Shown: positions 33,987-35,447 of the stretch, piece by piece
Layout: every line of letters starts with the position of its first letter
Position numbering within the stretch: the stretch's first letter is position 1
NCBI GenBank assembly: GCA_913060675.1
Contig: CAJXUS010000043.1
Coordinates: forward strand, 1 to 35,447
DNA: 35,447 bases
Direction of reading: 5' to 3'
From: an uncultured Rhodospirillales bacterium
Lineage (GTDB): Bacteria; Pseudomonadota; Alphaproteobacteria; Kiloniellales; Kiloniellaceae
The notes under the pieces: generated by a model
The model's database searches: none
Seen by the model: the letters and a program-made list of their open reading frames with translations, nothing else
Told to the model about the DNA's origin: nothing
Position numbers and translations under genes: made by a program

Positions 33987-35384
33987 TTGGACAGTATATC
34001 TCAAAATTCGTCTCAAGACCCAACGCCCCTAAGGCGTTCGCAACGGCGTGGACGTGAAGCACGGGTTGGGGCGAGAAAATCAAACTATGGCAATAGTCAA
34101 CAGCCACCGCTTCATCATAGACGCATCCCGGCCTATAACCTCCTTGACGACGAAGCACTTACAAAACTCGAGGTACAGGCAGACTGGATCTTGCATAAAA
34201 TTGGCATTGAGTTTCGCGGCGATGAAGAAGCCCTTAACCTCTTTCGAGAGGCCGGTGCAAAGGTTCAGGGGGCCTGTGTGCGTTTTGATCCCGGTCATGT
34301 TCGTACGCTCTGCGCCAGTGCTCCAAATGTGTTTAAGCTTCACGGTCGCGACCCACAAAACACGGTCACCCTAGGGGGTGATCATATCGTCTTAATGCCC
34401 GGTTATGGCTCTCCCTTTGTCACGGACTTAGACAGAGGCAGGCGCTATGCAACACTTCAGGATTTTGAAAACTTTGTGAAGTTGTCTCAACTGTCACCCT
34501 GGCTCCACCACTCTGGTGGAACTGTCTGCGAGCCTATGGATGTTCCGGTGAACAAAAGACATCTCGACATGGTTTACAGCCACCTGTGCCACTCGACCAA
34601 GCCATTTATGGGTGGTGTAACTTCCGTTGAGCGCGCCCAAGACAGCATTGAAATGGCGCGCTTGGTATTTGGCACAGTGTTTATGGAAAACAACGCTGTT
34701 ATTCAGGCCAATATCAACGTGAATTCTCCATTGGTATTTGATGATACCATGTCAGGTGTCTTACGAACCTATGCCGCTGCCAACCAGTGCGTCGCGGTTT
34801 CTCCTGCCATCTTTGGTGGGGCGATGGGGCCGGTGTCTCAAGCTGCCGTGATAGCCCAAACCCTAGCTGAAGGCATGGTCGGCATTGCCTTGGCTCAACT
34901 GGTGCGTAAGGGCTGCCCAGTTATTTTTGGAAGTTTTCATTCCACCATGAACCTGAAGTCCGGCGCACTCACATTCGGCACCCCCGAAGCCAATCTCAGC
35001 ACCATGGCCCTATCACAACTCGGACGCCGCTTAGGCGTGCCTGTTCGTTCAGGTGGAGGGCAAGTCACGTCTTCCAATGCAGCGGACGGGCAGGCTATGC
35101 AAGATAGCGCGGCAGCGATGTGGTCAACGTTAATGTCAGGAACCAATCAAGTATGGCATGCCGCTGGATGGCTTGAGGGCGGCTTGACCATGTCCTATGA
35201 GAAATTTGCTATGGATTTGGATCATTGCGGCATGATGCTCAAAATGTTGCAGGGGGTCACGGTCGATGAAGAAACCCTGGGAAGGGACGCCTATTTAGAA
35301 ACGGGACCAGGACAAAATTTCCTCTCTACCGCACATACCTTACGCAACTTTGCCACCGCCAACTATCAATCAGAACTCCCAGAC
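33987..35384 (+). CDS. MttB-family trimethylamine/betaine methyltransferase, 3'-truncated
   Basis: 466 residues are visible and the gene is cut by the contig end. The open frame begins at TTG 33879 but that part is AT-rich and overlaps the LysR box; TTG 33987 is my preferred start, giving an Arg-rich N-terminus (RRSQRRGREARVGAR) usual for the family. The body shows MttB-type blocks: LLDDEALTKLEVQADWILHKIGIEFRGDEEAL, GSPFVTDLDRGRRYATLQDF, ANINVNSPLVFDDTMSGVLRTYA, and MSGTNQVWHAAGWLEGGLTMSYEKFAMD. No in-frame amber codon occurs, so it is a non-pyrrolysine MttB homologue, more likely for glycine betaine or a related betaine, transferring methyl to a corrinoid protein. The apparent stop LSLIHI-TGA is adapter sequence. 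Confidence 0.88.
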
Positions 35385-35447
35385 CTGTCTCTTATACACA
35401 TCTGACGCTGCCGACGAAGAGGATAGTGGAGGTCTCGGTGGTCGTCG
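35385..35447 (+). other. Illumina Nextera adapter contamination (i5 side)
   Basis: 35385-35403 is the Tn5 mosaic end CTGTCTCTTATACACATCT, 35404-35417 is GACGCTGCCGACGA (Read 1 adapter reverse complement). 35418-35425, AGAGGATA, is the reverse complement of the Nextera S503 index TATCCTCT. 35426-35447 matches the P5 tail with three mismatches. It is not biological sequence. Confidence 0.97.

Noticed and set aside
1..35447. CRISPR arrays, tRNA, rRNA, insertion sequences, prophage
   Set aside because: No regular repeat spacing, RNA gene signatures, transposase frames or phage structural genes were seen in any part of the window.

Overview
The window looks like the end of a draft contig from a marine-type alphaproteobacterium. 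Two PAS_5-like proteins (a mostly alphaproteobacterial family), a GcvA-like LysR next to an MttB-family methyltransferase, and many orphan periplasmic binding proteins all point to the Rhodospirillales/Kiloniellales neighbourhood. That placement is an inference, not a measurement. The base composition looks moderate, in the mid-40s percent GC by eye. The last 63 bases (35385-35447) are not genomic. They are an untrimmed Illumina Nextera adapter with an index, so the final gene is cut by the library and not by evolution.

Layout. 0.2-7.7 kb: a Sel1-repeat periplasmic protein, a frameshifted GFA-family zinc protein, a long DEAD-box RNA helicase (CsdA/DeaD type), a GNAT acetyltransferase, a small conserved protein and a MocR-type regulator. 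7.8-10.9 kb: an EamA exporter and a LysE-type exporter divergent from the MocR regulator, a membrane-anchored methyltransferase, and a frameshifted SMR (SugE/Gdx) transporter. 10.9-15.5 kb: a rhodanese, the DUF2182/DUF1326 pair, an acyl-CoA ligase and a YbaK-type deacylase. 15.8-23.0 kb: a sensory stretch with an orphan periplasmic binding protein plus sensor histidine kinase, a TfoX-like protein, purC, a PAS_5 protein, two more orphan binding proteins and a small SpoIIAA/STAS-like protein.

23.1-29.9 kb is the most coherent system. A GntR/FCD regulator is divergent from a polar amino-acid ABC transporter (binding protein, two permeases, ATPase). These are followed by a DapA-superfamily lyase resembling hydroxyproline-pathway deaminases and a fused iron-sulfur L-serine-dehydratase-type enzyme. 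A perfect 13-bp inverted repeat lies between regulator and transporter. An intrinsic terminator sits 34 nt before the dehydratase start codon. The likely job is uptake and deamination or dehydration of a hydroxylated amino acid; the exact substrate cannot be read from sequence.

29.9-35.4 kb: a sulfotransferase, a VOC protein whose proper start appears to be CTG, a second PAS_5 protein, a low-complexity hypothetical protein, and a LysR regulator divergent from the truncated MttB-family methyltransferase with a textbook T-N11-A site between them.

I see no CRISPR array, tRNA, rRNA, insertion sequence or prophage. Two genes (GFA and SMR) carry single-base frameshifts that break otherwise intact proteins.
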